Part shown: in pieces, positions 51,472-59,904 of the stretch
Position numbering within the stretch: position 1 is the first letter of the stretch
Layout of the letters: every line of letters begins with the position of its first letter
Source of the DNA: Dokdonella_A soli
Lineage (GTDB): Bacteria; Pseudomonadota; Gammaproteobacteria; Xanthomonadales; Rhodanobacteraceae
Direction: 5' to 3'
NCBI RefSeq assembly: GCF_039523175.1
Contig: NZ_BAAAEU010000025.1
Coordinates: 186,001-250,000 of the forward strand
Length of the DNA stretch: 64,000 nucleotides
The notes under the pieces: generated by a model
The model's input: the letters and a program-made list of their open reading frames with translations, nothing else
Databases searched by the model: none
What the model was told of the DNA's origin: nothing
Position numbers and translations under genes: made by a program

Positions 51472-52232
51472 TTCCGTGCCTCGATGTCGCCGATGGCGTC
51501 GTCGTGAAAGGCGTGCGCTTCCGGGACCATCGCGTGGTCGGCGACATCGTCGAGCTCGCACGGCGCTACGCTGAGGAAGGCGCCGACGAGCTCGTGTTCT
51601 ACGACATCACCGCGAGTCCCGAAGGACGCCGCGTCGACGTCGCGTGGATCAATCGCGTCGCCTGCGAGCTCGACATCCCGTTCTGCGTCGCCGGTGGCAT
51701 TCGCTCCGTCGCCGATGCCGAGGCAGTACTCGCCGCTGGCGCGGACAAGGTCTCGATCAACAGCCCCGCGCTTGCGCGGCCTGCGTTGATCGATGAACTC
51801 GCGGCGCGGTTCGGCAGCCAGTGCGTGGTGATCGGCATCGATGTCGACGGACAGGCGGATGGATTGCCCGGTTCGTGGCGGGTCATCGCCAACAGCGGCA
51901 AACCGGACGCGGCAAGCGACAGTGGCCGCGACCTGCTCGGCTGGGTACGCGAAGTCGCCGATCGCGGCGCCGGCGAGATCGTGCTGAACTCGATCCGCGC
52001 CGACGGCGTGCGTGGCGGCTATGCGCAGGCGCAGCTCGCGGCCATGCGCGCGGCGACCACGTTGCCGCTGGTGGCGTCCGGCGGCGCCGGCAAGCCTGAA
52101 CACTTCGCCGAGGTGTTCGAGCGCTGCGGTGTCGACGCCGCGCTCGCGGCGAGCGTATTCCACTCCGGCGAGATCGAGATCGGCGCGCTCAAACGATTTC
52201 TCGCCGGACGCGGCATCACGGTGCGGCTATGA
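51453..52232 (+). CDS. hisF: Imidazole glycerol phosphate synthase cyclase subunit
   Basis: This 259-residue TIM barrel uses ammonia from HisH to form IGP and AICAR. Landmarks are LARRLIPCLDVADGVVVKGVRF with the catalytic Asp 11, ELVFYDITASPEGR, CVAGGIRSVADAEAVLAAGADKVSINSPAL, the second catalytic aspartate region LNSIRADGVRGGYA, and VASGGAGKPEHFAEVF. GGAGG precedes the ATG, which lies inside the end of hisA (19-bp overlap). Its partner HisH carries the repeat insertion, so their interface is of interest. Confidence 0.97.
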   Translation: MLARRLIPCLDVADGVVVKGVRFRDHRVVGDIVELARRYAEEGADELVFYDITASPEGRRVDVAWINRVACELDIPFCVAGGIRSVADAEAVLAAGADKVSINSPALARPALIDELAARFGSQCVVIGIDVDGQADGLPGSWRVIANSGKPDAASDSGRDLLGWVREVADRGAGEIVLNSIRADGVRGGYAQAQLAAMRAATTLPLVASGGAGKPEHFAEVFERCGVDAALAASVFHSGEIEIGALKRFLAGRGITVRL

Positions 52233-52888
52233 ATGAACCATTGATCGACGCGCTGGACTGGAGCACGCTGGATTGGAGCAAGGGCGACGGCCTGCTGCCG
52301 CTGATCGTGCAGCACGCGCACGACGGCCGCGTGCTGATGCTCGGCTACACGAACCGTGAAGCGCTCGCACTGACGCTGCAAACGCGCGAGATTCACTTCT
52401 GGTCGCGTTCGAAGCAACGCCTGTGGCGCAAGGGCGAAAGCTCGGGCCATGTGTTGAGCCTGGTCTCGATCACCGCCGATTGCGACCGCGACACCCTGCT
52501 CTGCCAAACGCTGCCGGCCGGTCCGACCTGCCATCGCGGAACCGCGAGCTGCTTCGACGGCGATGCGGCCGCACACCCGTGGCTCAACGAACTCGAGGCG
52601 CTGATCGCTGCGCGTGCGCAGGCCGATCCGTCATCGAGCTATGTCGCGAAACTGCTCGCCGGACCGCCGGCGCGGCGTGCGCAGAAGGTCGGTGAGGAAG
52701 GCGTCGAGACAGCGCTCGCTGCGGTTTCCGGCGACCGTGATGCATTGCGTGGCGAAGCGGCGGATCTCTTGTTCCACTTGCTGGTGCTGCTGCGCGGCGC
52801 CGGGCTCACGCTCGCCGATATCATCGGTGAACTCGCGCGGCGGCATCGCGGCGATCGCGCTCAACCGGCGACTGGCGCGAAGGACTGA
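52229..52888 (+). CDS. hisI: Bifunctional phosphoribosyl-AMP cyclohydrolase / phosphoribosyl-ATP pyrophosphatase
   Basis: This 219-residue fusion catalyses steps two and three of histidine synthesis. The N-terminal PRA-CH domain has MLGYTNREALALTLQTREIHFWSRSKQRLWRKGESSGH and metal-binding cysteines in DCDRDTLL and GPTCHRGTASCF. The C-terminal PRA-PH domain has KVGEEGVETALAAV and the helical ADLLFHLLVLL. The ATG overlaps the hisF stop, and it is the last gene of the operon. Confidence 0.96.
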   Translation: MNEPLIDALDWSTLDWSKGDGLLPLIVQHAHDGRVLMLGYTNREALALTLQTREIHFWSRSKQRLWRKGESSGHVLSLVSITADCDRDTLLCQTLPAGPTCHRGTASCFDGDAAAHPWLNELEALIAARAQADPSSSYVAKLLAGPPARRAQKVGEEGVETALAAVSGDRDALRGEAADLLFHLLVLLRGAGLTLADIIGELARRHRGDRAQPATGAKD

Positions 52889-53020
52889 TCGGCGTACCTC
52901 CGCGAGGAGGGTTGCGCGACATGCGCCGGACCGCCGCGCCACATGGGGATTTCAGGCGGGCGGATCGAATCCGCTGATGAAGATCGTGTCGTTGTTCGCC
53001 GGCGGCGTGAAATCGCCACT

Positions 53021-53097
53021 GCGGATTCAACCGGCGGATGCAATACTCCTTCTGCTTACGCAGTTACAAGGGTGTTGCATCCACTGGTTGAATCCGC
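53021..53097. mobile_element. MITE-like pair of facing terminal inverted repeats
   Basis: The arms at 53021-53051 and 53068-53097 share GCGGATTCAACC, then three variable bases, GGATGCAA and a CCTT end, facing each other across 16 bases. They look like the two ends of an insertion sequence brought together with the interior lost, or a small non-autonomous element. There is no open frame inside. The IS family cannot be fixed from this sequence alone. Confidence 0.6.
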
Positions 53098-53181
53098 AAT
53101 CCAGAGCGGTCATCCGGACCGAGCCGAATCCTCAATCGACGCATCGTGTGGTCATTGAGCCCACGTTCCATGCGGCTGCGC

Positions 53182-55227
53182 TTAGTTCAGATGCGAATCG
53201 TACCAATGAAGCATGCGTTCCATCGAGTCGCGCCGATGACTGTCTTCGTCGAAGAAATGCCACTCGCGGGGGTAGCGCACCATCTGCGTCTCACGGCCCA
53301 TGAAGCGAAGGCCGTTATAGAACTCCTCGCCCTGTGAAATGGGGACCCTGGTGTCTGCCTCACCATGGAGAACCAGAGTAGGCGTGTGGCAGTGTTCGAG
53401 AAAGCGAATCGGAGAATGCACATCGTAGAGGTCTCGATGCGAAGTCAGGTCGCCGTAGAACCGCGTGAGGAAGTCAGGCGCAATGTCCGTGGTCGTCGCC
53501 ATGCTGATCAGATCGGCGATCGCTGCGCCGGCGACCGCGACCTTGAATCGGTCCGTATGCGTTACGGCCCAGGCCGTCAGATAGCCCCCGTAGCTCCAGC
53601 CGCCAATGCCAAGGCGAGCCGGATCGGCGATACCTCTGGAAATCAGCACATCCACGCCGTCCATGATGTCCTGAAGTTCGGCATCACCCCAATTGCGATC
53701 GATGGCTTCGCTGAAGCTCGTGCCACCGCCTTCCGATCCTCGCGGGTTGGGCAGCAGCACGACATAGCCATGGGATGCCAGGACTCTTCCCCAGTCGTAC
53801 CACGTACCGTGAAATCCCAAGTCCCAGGCACTGGTCGGACCACCGTGAAGGTGCACGACCGTTTTGTAGCGCATGTTCTTGTCATAGCCGGGAGGTAGAA
53901 GGAGAACACCGTAGATGCTTCTTCCGTCTTTCGAGCTCGTCCAAGTCAATGGCTGTTCCGTGCCCAAATTCCAGCTCTCCACCTGTGTATTGGCATGAGT
54001 GAGCCTGCGTTCCCTGCCCCCCACACGCGCGTGGACTTCTCCAGGATGATCCCGAGTTTCCTGCACGTATGCGAGCGTCTCTCCATCGACGCTGGCGCTG
54101 AGTTCGCTTGGGGATCCCTCGAAGGTTCCTGATTCGGATAGCGCTCCCGACCGGGCGTCGATCTTGACAAGGTGGAACGTCACCCCTTTCAAGACGGTGG
54201 CCGTGAGGCTATTGCCTTGTCTGTCCCACACCATGTCCTTGACCGTGGCCGGAATGTCGCTGCCGATGACGGTCTCCGCCCCGCTATCCACGTCGTAGAG
54301 AACCGGAACGGTGGTGTCGGTTGTCGGCGCCAGCTTGAAAAACGCCAGCACGGACCCGGTCGGTGACCAGCGAACGATCCGTTCGCCGGCATTGCCCGGA
54401 AACGCCTTGTCCAGATGTCCGGTTGCCGTATCGAAAACGACGATCTTCAAGACATTTTCAACGTCGTTTACGCGAGGTGTCGCCGAGGCGGAAGCCGCAA
54501 TCCGCTTGCCATCCGGCGACCAGTCGAATTCGACGATGTTGAGATCCGGTGGCGTAAGCAAGCGCGCTTGTCGCGTAGCCAGATCGAAGACCCAAAGGCG
54601 ATCGTACCGATAGTTCTTGTCGACTTCGACTTCGTCCGCTTTGAGAGCCCGTCGCTCTGCCAGAACCTTCGCTTCCGGATCCCGGCGAACAAAGGCCAGA
54701 AGCTTCCCGTTTCTCGACCACTTGAATTTCTTGATCCCACCAGGAATGTCGGTCAGGGGAATGACCCCGCCACCATCCAGCGGAATCATCCATATCTGCC
54801 GGCCCTTCTGGGTAGCGTGTTCACTGGTGACTTCAGCATCACCTGTACTGGATGACTTTTCTCCGGGCGCATCCGCGTCGGAAAAAGAGAAGTGGAAACT
54901 CTTTTCGCCACGCAGCGGGTTTTCTCTCTTCGAAAGGAAGGTCAAGAATTTGCCATCGGGTGTCCAGGCCGGTGAAACAGCCGATTCGCCGTCGAGGACG
55001 AAAGGCCGAGGCGCACTCTTTCCGTCTGTGGACACCAACCAGACGGTCGTCTTCTGCTCGGCATCAACGAGATAGGCAATAACTCTCCCATCGGGGGAGA
55101 CGCGCGCTTCACGGACATTCCTGAGGCTGACAAGATCACCAGGCTCCACGGTCTTTCGATCTTTCGATGCAGCGGCCGGTTCGCATGGAAGCACGAACAG
55201 AATTGCAAGCAGGGCCAAGCGCTTCAT
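53182..55227 (-). CDS. S9 family peptidase (prolyl-oligopeptidase-like), secreted, low-GC
   Basis: This protein of about 681 residues starts at the ATG at 55227, with a signal peptide ending PAAAS. An N-terminal seven-blade WD40-like propeller (repeated SPDG and SRNG motifs, residues 40-400) gates an alpha/beta-hydrolase domain with the triad Ser in GGWSYGGYL, Asp in GEADTRVP and His in REWHFF. It probably cleaves dipeptides or acyl-amino acids from oligopeptides in the periplasm. Base composition is visibly lower in GC than the flanking genes and it lies next to the MITE-like element, which together suggest horizontal transfer. Confidence 0.88.
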   Translation of the reverse strand: MKRLALLAILFVLPCEPAAASKDRKTVEPGDLVSLRNVREARVSPDGRVIAYLVDAEQKTTVWLVSTDGKSAPRPFVLDGESAVSPAWTPDGKFLTFLSKRENPLRGEKSFHFSFSDADAPGEKSSSTGDAEVTSEHATQKGRQIWMIPLDGGGVIPLTDIPGGIKKFKWSRNGKLLAFVRRDPEAKVLAERRALKADEVEVDKNYRYDRLWVFDLATRQARLLTPPDLNIVEFDWSPDGKRIAASASATPRVNDVENVLKIVVFDTATGHLDKAFPGNAGERIVRWSPTGSVLAFFKLAPTTDTTVPVLYDVDSGAETVIGSDIPATVKDMVWDRQGNSLTATVLKGVTFHLVKIDARSGALSESGTFEGSPSELSASVDGETLAYVQETRDHPGEVHARVGGRERRLTHANTQVESWNLGTEQPLTWTSSKDGRSIYGVLLLPPGYDKNMRYKTVVHLHGGPTSAWDLGFHGTWYDWGRVLASHGYVVLLPNPRGSEGGGTSFSEAIDRNWGDAELQDIMDGVDVLISRGIADPARLGIGGWSYGGYLTAWAVTHTDRFKVAVAGAAIADLISMATTTDIAPDFLTRFYGDLTSHRDLYDVHSPIRFLEHCHTPTLVLHGEADTRVPISQGEEFYNGLRFMGRETQMVRYPREWHFFDEDSHRRDSMERMLHWYDSHLN

Positions 55228-55289
55228 GATGTCTGCCTTGTCGGGTCGCATCATGGATGGCGTTCTGGTCGCTTTGGTTTAAACGAGTG

Positions 55290-55544
55290 TCAATCACTCC
55301 ACGGTTGACGGGCGTTCGAAGAAGGCAAAGAGAATGTTGATGCGCACCGAGCCGTGGCAAGCCAACTCGGATTCAGCTTGCCTTTCGCGTAGGTCGCACG
55401 CAGCGATTCGTCGCTCTGGCGCAGCTCCACGACATCGATGTTCGCGCCGCCGGCGGTGGCGGCAAGCGCTTGCGCCGGCCCTGCCAGCGCAAGCGAGAAC
55501 ACCAACGAGATGACCGCCCCGTTCGCCATCGGCACGTCCCTCAT
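55290..55544 (-). CDS. Small secreted protein, possibly frameshifted
   Basis: This 84-residue frame has an ATG overlapping the stop of the S9 gene (ATGA). A signal-like N-terminus (VISLVFSLALAGPAQALA) is followed by NIDVVELRQSDESLRATYAKGKLNP. After KLNP an alternative frame reads ELACHGSVRINILFAFFERPSTVE to a stop at about the same place, which looks more protein-like than the frame as it stands; a one-base loss is suspected. No family is recognised. Confidence 0.4.
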   Translation of the reverse strand: MRDVPMANGAVISLVFSLALAGPAQALAATAGGANIDVVELRQSDESLRATYAKGKLNPSWLATARCASTFSLPSSNARQPWSD

Positions 55545-57610
55545 TTCTCCGCCGCGGTCCAGCGCTTCAGCCACGCATTGACCGTGTCGTGCCAGAGCAC
55601 GCTGTTGTGCGGCTTCACGATCCAGTGATTCTCGTCCGGGAAGTGCAGGAACTCGCTCGGGATGCCGCGGCGCTGCAGCGCGGTGAACGCGCCGAGGCCC
55701 TGATCGAGTGGAACGTTGAAATCCTGATCGCTGTGCACGACCAGCATCGGCACGCGCCAGTCCTTGACGTGGTTGACCGGGTTGAACGTCTCGTAGAGGG
55801 CGGGATCCTCGTACTGCGTCCTGCCGTTGTGATCCCATTCGTCGAACCAGAGTTCATCGGTCGCGTAGCTCATCAAGCGACTGTCGAACACGCCGTCGTG
55901 CGCGACGATGCATTTCCACGGCTCCTTCCAGACGCCCGCGATCCAGTACGCCATGAAGCCGCCGTAGGACGCGCCGAGCGCGCAGGCGCGGTTGCCGTCG
56001 AGGAACGCATACTTCTGCTGAGCGGCGGTCCAGCCGAGCTTGAGGTCTTCGAGCGGCGCGCCGCCCGATTCACCGGAGATCGCGTCGGTGAACGCCTGGC
56101 CGTAGCCGGTGGAACCGTGGAAATTGATCGCGACTACCGCGAAGCCCTGACCCGCGTAGGTCTGGGGATTCCAGCGGTAGTGGAAATCGTTGTTCATCGC
56201 GCCGTGCGGACCACCATGGATGATGAACGCGACCGGATATTTCTCGCCCTTCCTGTAGCCGACCGGCTTGACCACGTAGCCCTGCACGGTGTCGCCGCCA
56301 TGCCCCTTGAACGTGAAGAACTCGGCGTCTCCGAAGCGTATGTCCTTCAGGCGATCCGTATTGAAATGCGTGATCTGCCTGAGACCCTTGCCGTCCGCGG
56401 CAGCCGTATAGACGTCCGCTGGATGCTGGAAATCCTGACGTACAACGACCAGACCTTTCCGGCCGACATCGAAGCCCACCACGCTGCCACTGGCGACGAG
56501 CCTGGTCACCTTGCCGCTGGCGATGTCCACCGCTAACAGCGCGTGATCGCCCCAGTCGTCAGTGGTCGTGTACAGCGATTTGCCGTCGGCGGATTCCTTC
56601 AAGGCTGATGCGGAGCGATCCCATTGCGGATCGAGTTCGCGCTTCGTGCCCGTCGCAAGATCCAGCGCCATGATGCCGAAGCGGTCGGCCTCGAAACCCG
56701 CGCGCTTCATCGCCAGGTAGTACAGCGTCTTGCCGTCCGCGGAGGGCAACGGCCAGCCGTCGCAGGCCGGATTGTCGGCGGTCAGGTTCTTCGGCGTGGA
56801 CGAGCCATCGGCCGGCACCGAGTAGATGTCGAAGTTGGTCGACGAGGGCTCGTTCGTGCCGGCGATGCGCGCGTTGAAGTACACCATCGCGCCGTCGGGC
56901 GAGAACGCGTATTCGCTGTCGTCGCCGAACGGCTTGGACGGCAAGTCGCCGTCGATGCCTTTGCTCAGCAAGCGCAGCTCACCGCCGATCTTTCCATCGC
57001 CGCCGATGTCGGCGATGAACAATTGCGAGCGACGACCGTCGGCCCAGGCATCCCAGTGGCGCACGAAGATCTTGTCGTGGACCGTGCCGCTGGCCTTGTC
57101 GGCATCGCGTGCATCGAGCTTCCTCTTCGTGCAAGCGATCGCATCGGCGCTGCTGGCGCACTCGGGGAATACGTCGATCGACAGCAGCGCTCGCTTGCCG
57201 TCGGGCGAGAGCTTGAAGCTGTTGACATCGAACGCAACCGAGGACAGCGCGTGCGCCGCGCCTCCCTTCGCATCGACCTGCCAGAACTGGCTGGTACCCT
57301 CCTTCGGCGCGAGGAAATACACGCTCCCGCCATCCGCCGACCAGCGCGGGCTGGACGCATTCAACGTCTTGTCGGTGATGCGTCGCGATGCACCGCCTGC
57401 CATCGGTACGACCCAGATTCCATTCAAGACCTTGTCCGCGACATAGTCGGTCTCGCGAACACTGAACACGACGGTCTTGCCATCCGGCGACAGTGCGGGA
57501 TCGCCGACGCGATCCATCGTGACCAGGTCACGCGCATCGAAAGGATGCGGAGTTTCGATGGCGGCAACCGGCCATGCAACGGCCAGCGCCATGACAAATA
57601 CAGACTTCAT
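55541..57610 (-). CDS. S9 family dipeptidyl-peptidase-like enzyme, secreted, copy 1
   Basis: This 689-residue protein has a signal peptide (MKSVFVMALAVAWPVAA) and the conserved start PHPFDARDLVTMDRVGDPALSPDGKTVVFSVRETD. The propeller half contains repeated SADG and SPDG blades. The hydrolase half has the oxyanion segment IIHGGPHGAMN and the triad Ser in GASYGGFMAYW, Asp in HSDQDFNVP and His in DENHW. It probably removes dipeptides from peptide N-termini in the periplasm. The downstream neighbour at 57716 is a close paralogue, separated by a bidirectional terminator. Confidence 0.92.
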   Translation of the reverse strand: MKSVFVMALAVAWPVAAIETPHPFDARDLVTMDRVGDPALSPDGKTVVFSVRETDYVADKVLNGIWVVPMAGGASRRITDKTLNASSPRWSADGGSVYFLAPKEGTSQFWQVDAKGGAAHALSSVAFDVNSFKLSPDGKRALLSIDVFPECASSADAIACTKRKLDARDADKASGTVHDKIFVRHWDAWADGRRSQLFIADIGGDGKIGGELRLLSKGIDGDLPSKPFGDDSEYAFSPDGAMVYFNARIAGTNEPSSTNFDIYSVPADGSSTPKNLTADNPACDGWPLPSADGKTLYYLAMKRAGFEADRFGIMALDLATGTKRELDPQWDRSASALKESADGKSLYTTTDDWGDHALLAVDIASGKVTRLVASGSVVGFDVGRKGLVVVRQDFQHPADVYTAAADGKGLRQITHFNTDRLKDIRFGDAEFFTFKGHGGDTVQGYVVKPVGYRKGEKYPVAFIIHGGPHGAMNNDFHYRWNPQTYAGQGFAVVAINFHGSTGYGQAFTDAISGESGGAPLEDLKLGWTAAQQKYAFLDGNRACALGASYGGFMAYWIAGVWKEPWKCIVAHDGVFDSRLMSYATDELWFDEWDHNGRTQYEDPALYETFNPVNHVKDWRVPMLVVHSDQDFNVPLDQGLGAFTALQRRGIPSEFLHFPDENHWIVKPHNSVLWHDTVNAWLKRWTAAEK

Positions 57611-57646
57611 CGATTTCCTTCAGCGGAGCGGACCTGGACACTCAAG

Positions 57647-57679
57647 AAAACGGCGCACTCTACCCGAGCGCGCCGTTTT
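57647..57679 (-). terminator. Bidirectional intrinsic terminator between the S9 paralogues
   Basis: AAAACGGCGC pairs with GCGCCGTTTT across a 13-base loop. On the minus strand it ends in TTTTCTT, ending the transcript of copy 2; on the plus strand CGTTTTTT follows. It therefore separates the two paralogues into different transcripts. Confidence 0.75.
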
Positions 57680-57715
57680 CGTTTTTTGCATGATGCTGCA
57701 ATCAACGTTTGCTGA

Positions 57716-59773
57716 TTACTTCGCAGTCCACTGCTTCAGCCACGCATTCACCGTGTCGTGCCAGAGCACGCTGTTGTGCGGCTTGAGGATCCAATGGTTC
57801 TCGTCCGGGAAGCGCAGGAATTCGCTCGGAATGCCGCGGCGCTGCAACGCGGTGAACGCGGCCAGCCCCTGTTCAAGCGGGATGCGGAAATCCTGGTCGC
57901 TATGCACGACCAGCATCGGCGCGCGCCAGTCCTTGACGTGGTTGACCGGGTTGAACTTCTCGTAGGCAGCCGGATCCTCGTACTGCGTCTTGCCGTTGTG
58001 CTCCCACTCGTCGAACCACAGCTCCTCGGTCGAGTAGCTCATCATGCGGCTGTCGAACACGCCGTCGTGCGCGACGATGCACTTCCACGGCTCGTTCCAG
58101 TTGCCGGCGATCCAGTACGCCATGAAGCCGCCGTAGGACGCGCCGAGCGCGCAGGCGCGATCGCCGTCGAGGAACTTGTACTTGTCCTGGGCCGCGGCCC
58201 AGCCGAGCTTGAGGTCCTCGAACGGCGCGCCGCCCCAATCGCCCGAGATCGCATCGGTGAACTTCTGGCCGTAACCGGTCGAGCCGTGGAAGTTGATCGT
58301 GACCACCGCGAAGCCCTGCCCCGCATAGGTCTCGGGATTCCAGCGGTAGTGGAAATCATTGGTCATCGCGCCCTGCGGGCCGCCGTGGATGATGAACGCG
58401 ACCGGGTATTTCTCGCCCTTCCTGTAGCCGACCGGCTTGACCACATAGCCCTGCACGGTATCGCCGCCGTGGCCCTTGAACGTGAAGAACTCGGCATCGC
58501 CGAAACGGATGTCCTTCAGGCGATCGGCATTGAAATGCGTGACCTGCTTGAGGCTCTTGCCATCGGCAGCAGCCGTATAGACGTCCGTCGGATGCTGGAA
58601 GTCCTGGCGTGCGACGACCAGGCCCTTCTTGCCGACATCGAAGCCCATCACGCTGCCGTCGGCGACGAGCTTGCTCGCCTTGCCGCTGGCGATGTTCACC
58701 GCGAACAGCGCATGGTCGCCCCAGTCGTCGGTCGTCGTGTACAGCGACTTGCCGTCAGCGGATTCCTTCAATGCCGACGCGGAGCGATCCCATTGCGGAT
58801 CGAGTTCGCGCTTCGTGCCCGTCGCAAGATCCAGCGCCATGATGCCGAAGCGGTCGGCCTCGAAACCCGCGCGCTTCATCGCCAGGTAGTACAGCGTCTT
58901 GCCGTCTGCGGAGGGCAACGGCCAGCCGTCCCAGGCCGAATTGTCGGCGGTCAGGTTCTTCGGCGCATAGGGGCCATGTGCGGGAACCGCGAAGATGTCG
59001 AAGTTGGTCGACCACGGCTCGCCCTTGCCGGCGACGCGCGCGTTGAAATACACGGTCTTGCCATCCGGCGAGAACGCGTACTCGCTGTCGTCACCGAACG
59101 GCTTGGACGGCACGTCGCCATCGATGCCCTGGCTCAGCAGGTACAGCTTGCCGGGCTTGCCGTCGGCACCCAGGTCGGCGATGAACAGCTGCGAGCGGCG
59201 GCCGTCGGCCCAGGTGTCCCAGTGGCGCACGAAAATCTTGTCATAGACCGTACCGCTGGCCTTGTCGGCCTTGCGCTCATTGAGCTTCTTCGCCGTACAG
59301 GCAACCACGTCCGCGTCATTGGCGCACTCCGGGAACACTTCGAGCGAGAGCAGCACGTGCTCGCCGTCCGGCGACAGCCTGAAGTTGTTGACGTCGAGCG
59401 CGAGCGATGTCGCCTGTTGCGCCGCGCCCCCCTTCGCATCGATGCGCCACAGCTGGCTGGTGCCATCTTTCGGCGCGAGGAAGTACAGGTTCTTGCCGTC
59501 GGAGGACCAGCGCGCACTCGTCGCGTTGAGCGCCTTGTCGGTGAGGCGCAGCGGATTTCCACCCGCTGCCGGCACGAGCCAGATACCGTTCAATCCCTTG
59601 TTGGCCGCGTAATCGGTCTCGCGGACCTGGAGCACGATGGTCTTGCCATCCGGCGACAACGCGGGGTCGCTGACGCGATCCATCATCACCAGATCGTGCA
59701 CATCGAACGGGTGCGGCGCGGCGAATACAGGTGCGGCAACGGCGAGCGCCAGGACGGCGGCAAGCGACTTCAT
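57716..59773 (-). CDS. S9 family dipeptidyl-peptidase-like enzyme, secreted, copy 2
   Basis: This 685-residue tandem paralogue of the preceding gene has long stretches identical by eye. I start it at 59773, where AGGAG and a signal peptide (MKSLAAVLALAVAAPVFAA) coincide; a longer frame upstream has neither. The triad is Ser in GASYGGFMAYW, Asp in HSDQDFRIP and His in DENHW. The two copies differ most in the propeller and signal regions, which may reflect divergent substrate gating. It is divergent from the sulfatase gene. Confidence 0.92.
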   Translation of the reverse strand: MKSLAAVLALAVAAPVFAAPHPFDVHDLVMMDRVSDPALSPDGKTIVLQVRETDYAANKGLNGIWLVPAAGGNPLRLTDKALNATSARWSSDGKNLYFLAPKDGTSQLWRIDAKGGAAQQATSLALDVNNFRLSPDGEHVLLSLEVFPECANDADVVACTAKKLNERKADKASGTVYDKIFVRHWDTWADGRRSQLFIADLGADGKPGKLYLLSQGIDGDVPSKPFGDDSEYAFSPDGKTVYFNARVAGKGEPWSTNFDIFAVPAHGPYAPKNLTADNSAWDGWPLPSADGKTLYYLAMKRAGFEADRFGIMALDLATGTKRELDPQWDRSASALKESADGKSLYTTTDDWGDHALFAVNIASGKASKLVADGSVMGFDVGKKGLVVARQDFQHPTDVYTAAADGKSLKQVTHFNADRLKDIRFGDAEFFTFKGHGGDTVQGYVVKPVGYRKGEKYPVAFIIHGGPQGAMTNDFHYRWNPETYAGQGFAVVTINFHGSTGYGQKFTDAISGDWGGAPFEDLKLGWAAAQDKYKFLDGDRACALGASYGGFMAYWIAGNWNEPWKCIVAHDGVFDSRMMSYSTEELWFDEWEHNGKTQYEDPAAYEKFNPVNHVKDWRAPMLVVHSDQDFRIPLEQGLAAFTALQRRGIPSEFLRFPDENHWILKPHNSVLWHDTVNAWLKQWTAK

Positions 59774-59904
59774 CGGATTCTCCTGAGGGCGTCGAACGCG
59801 TGATGGTAAGCGTTGGTCGCCTGGCGCGAAAGCCGCCGCCAGCGATCCTTGCAACGTCGACCTGATAGGCTGTCCCGCCCTCATCGCCACGACACATCGC
59901 GCCA

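Noticed and set aside
57758..59803. Plus-strand frame of 681 codons opposite the second S9 paralogue
   Set aside because: It is a shadow. The same happens opposite the first paralogue because the two sequences are near copies, so apparent conservation is not evidence of coding.
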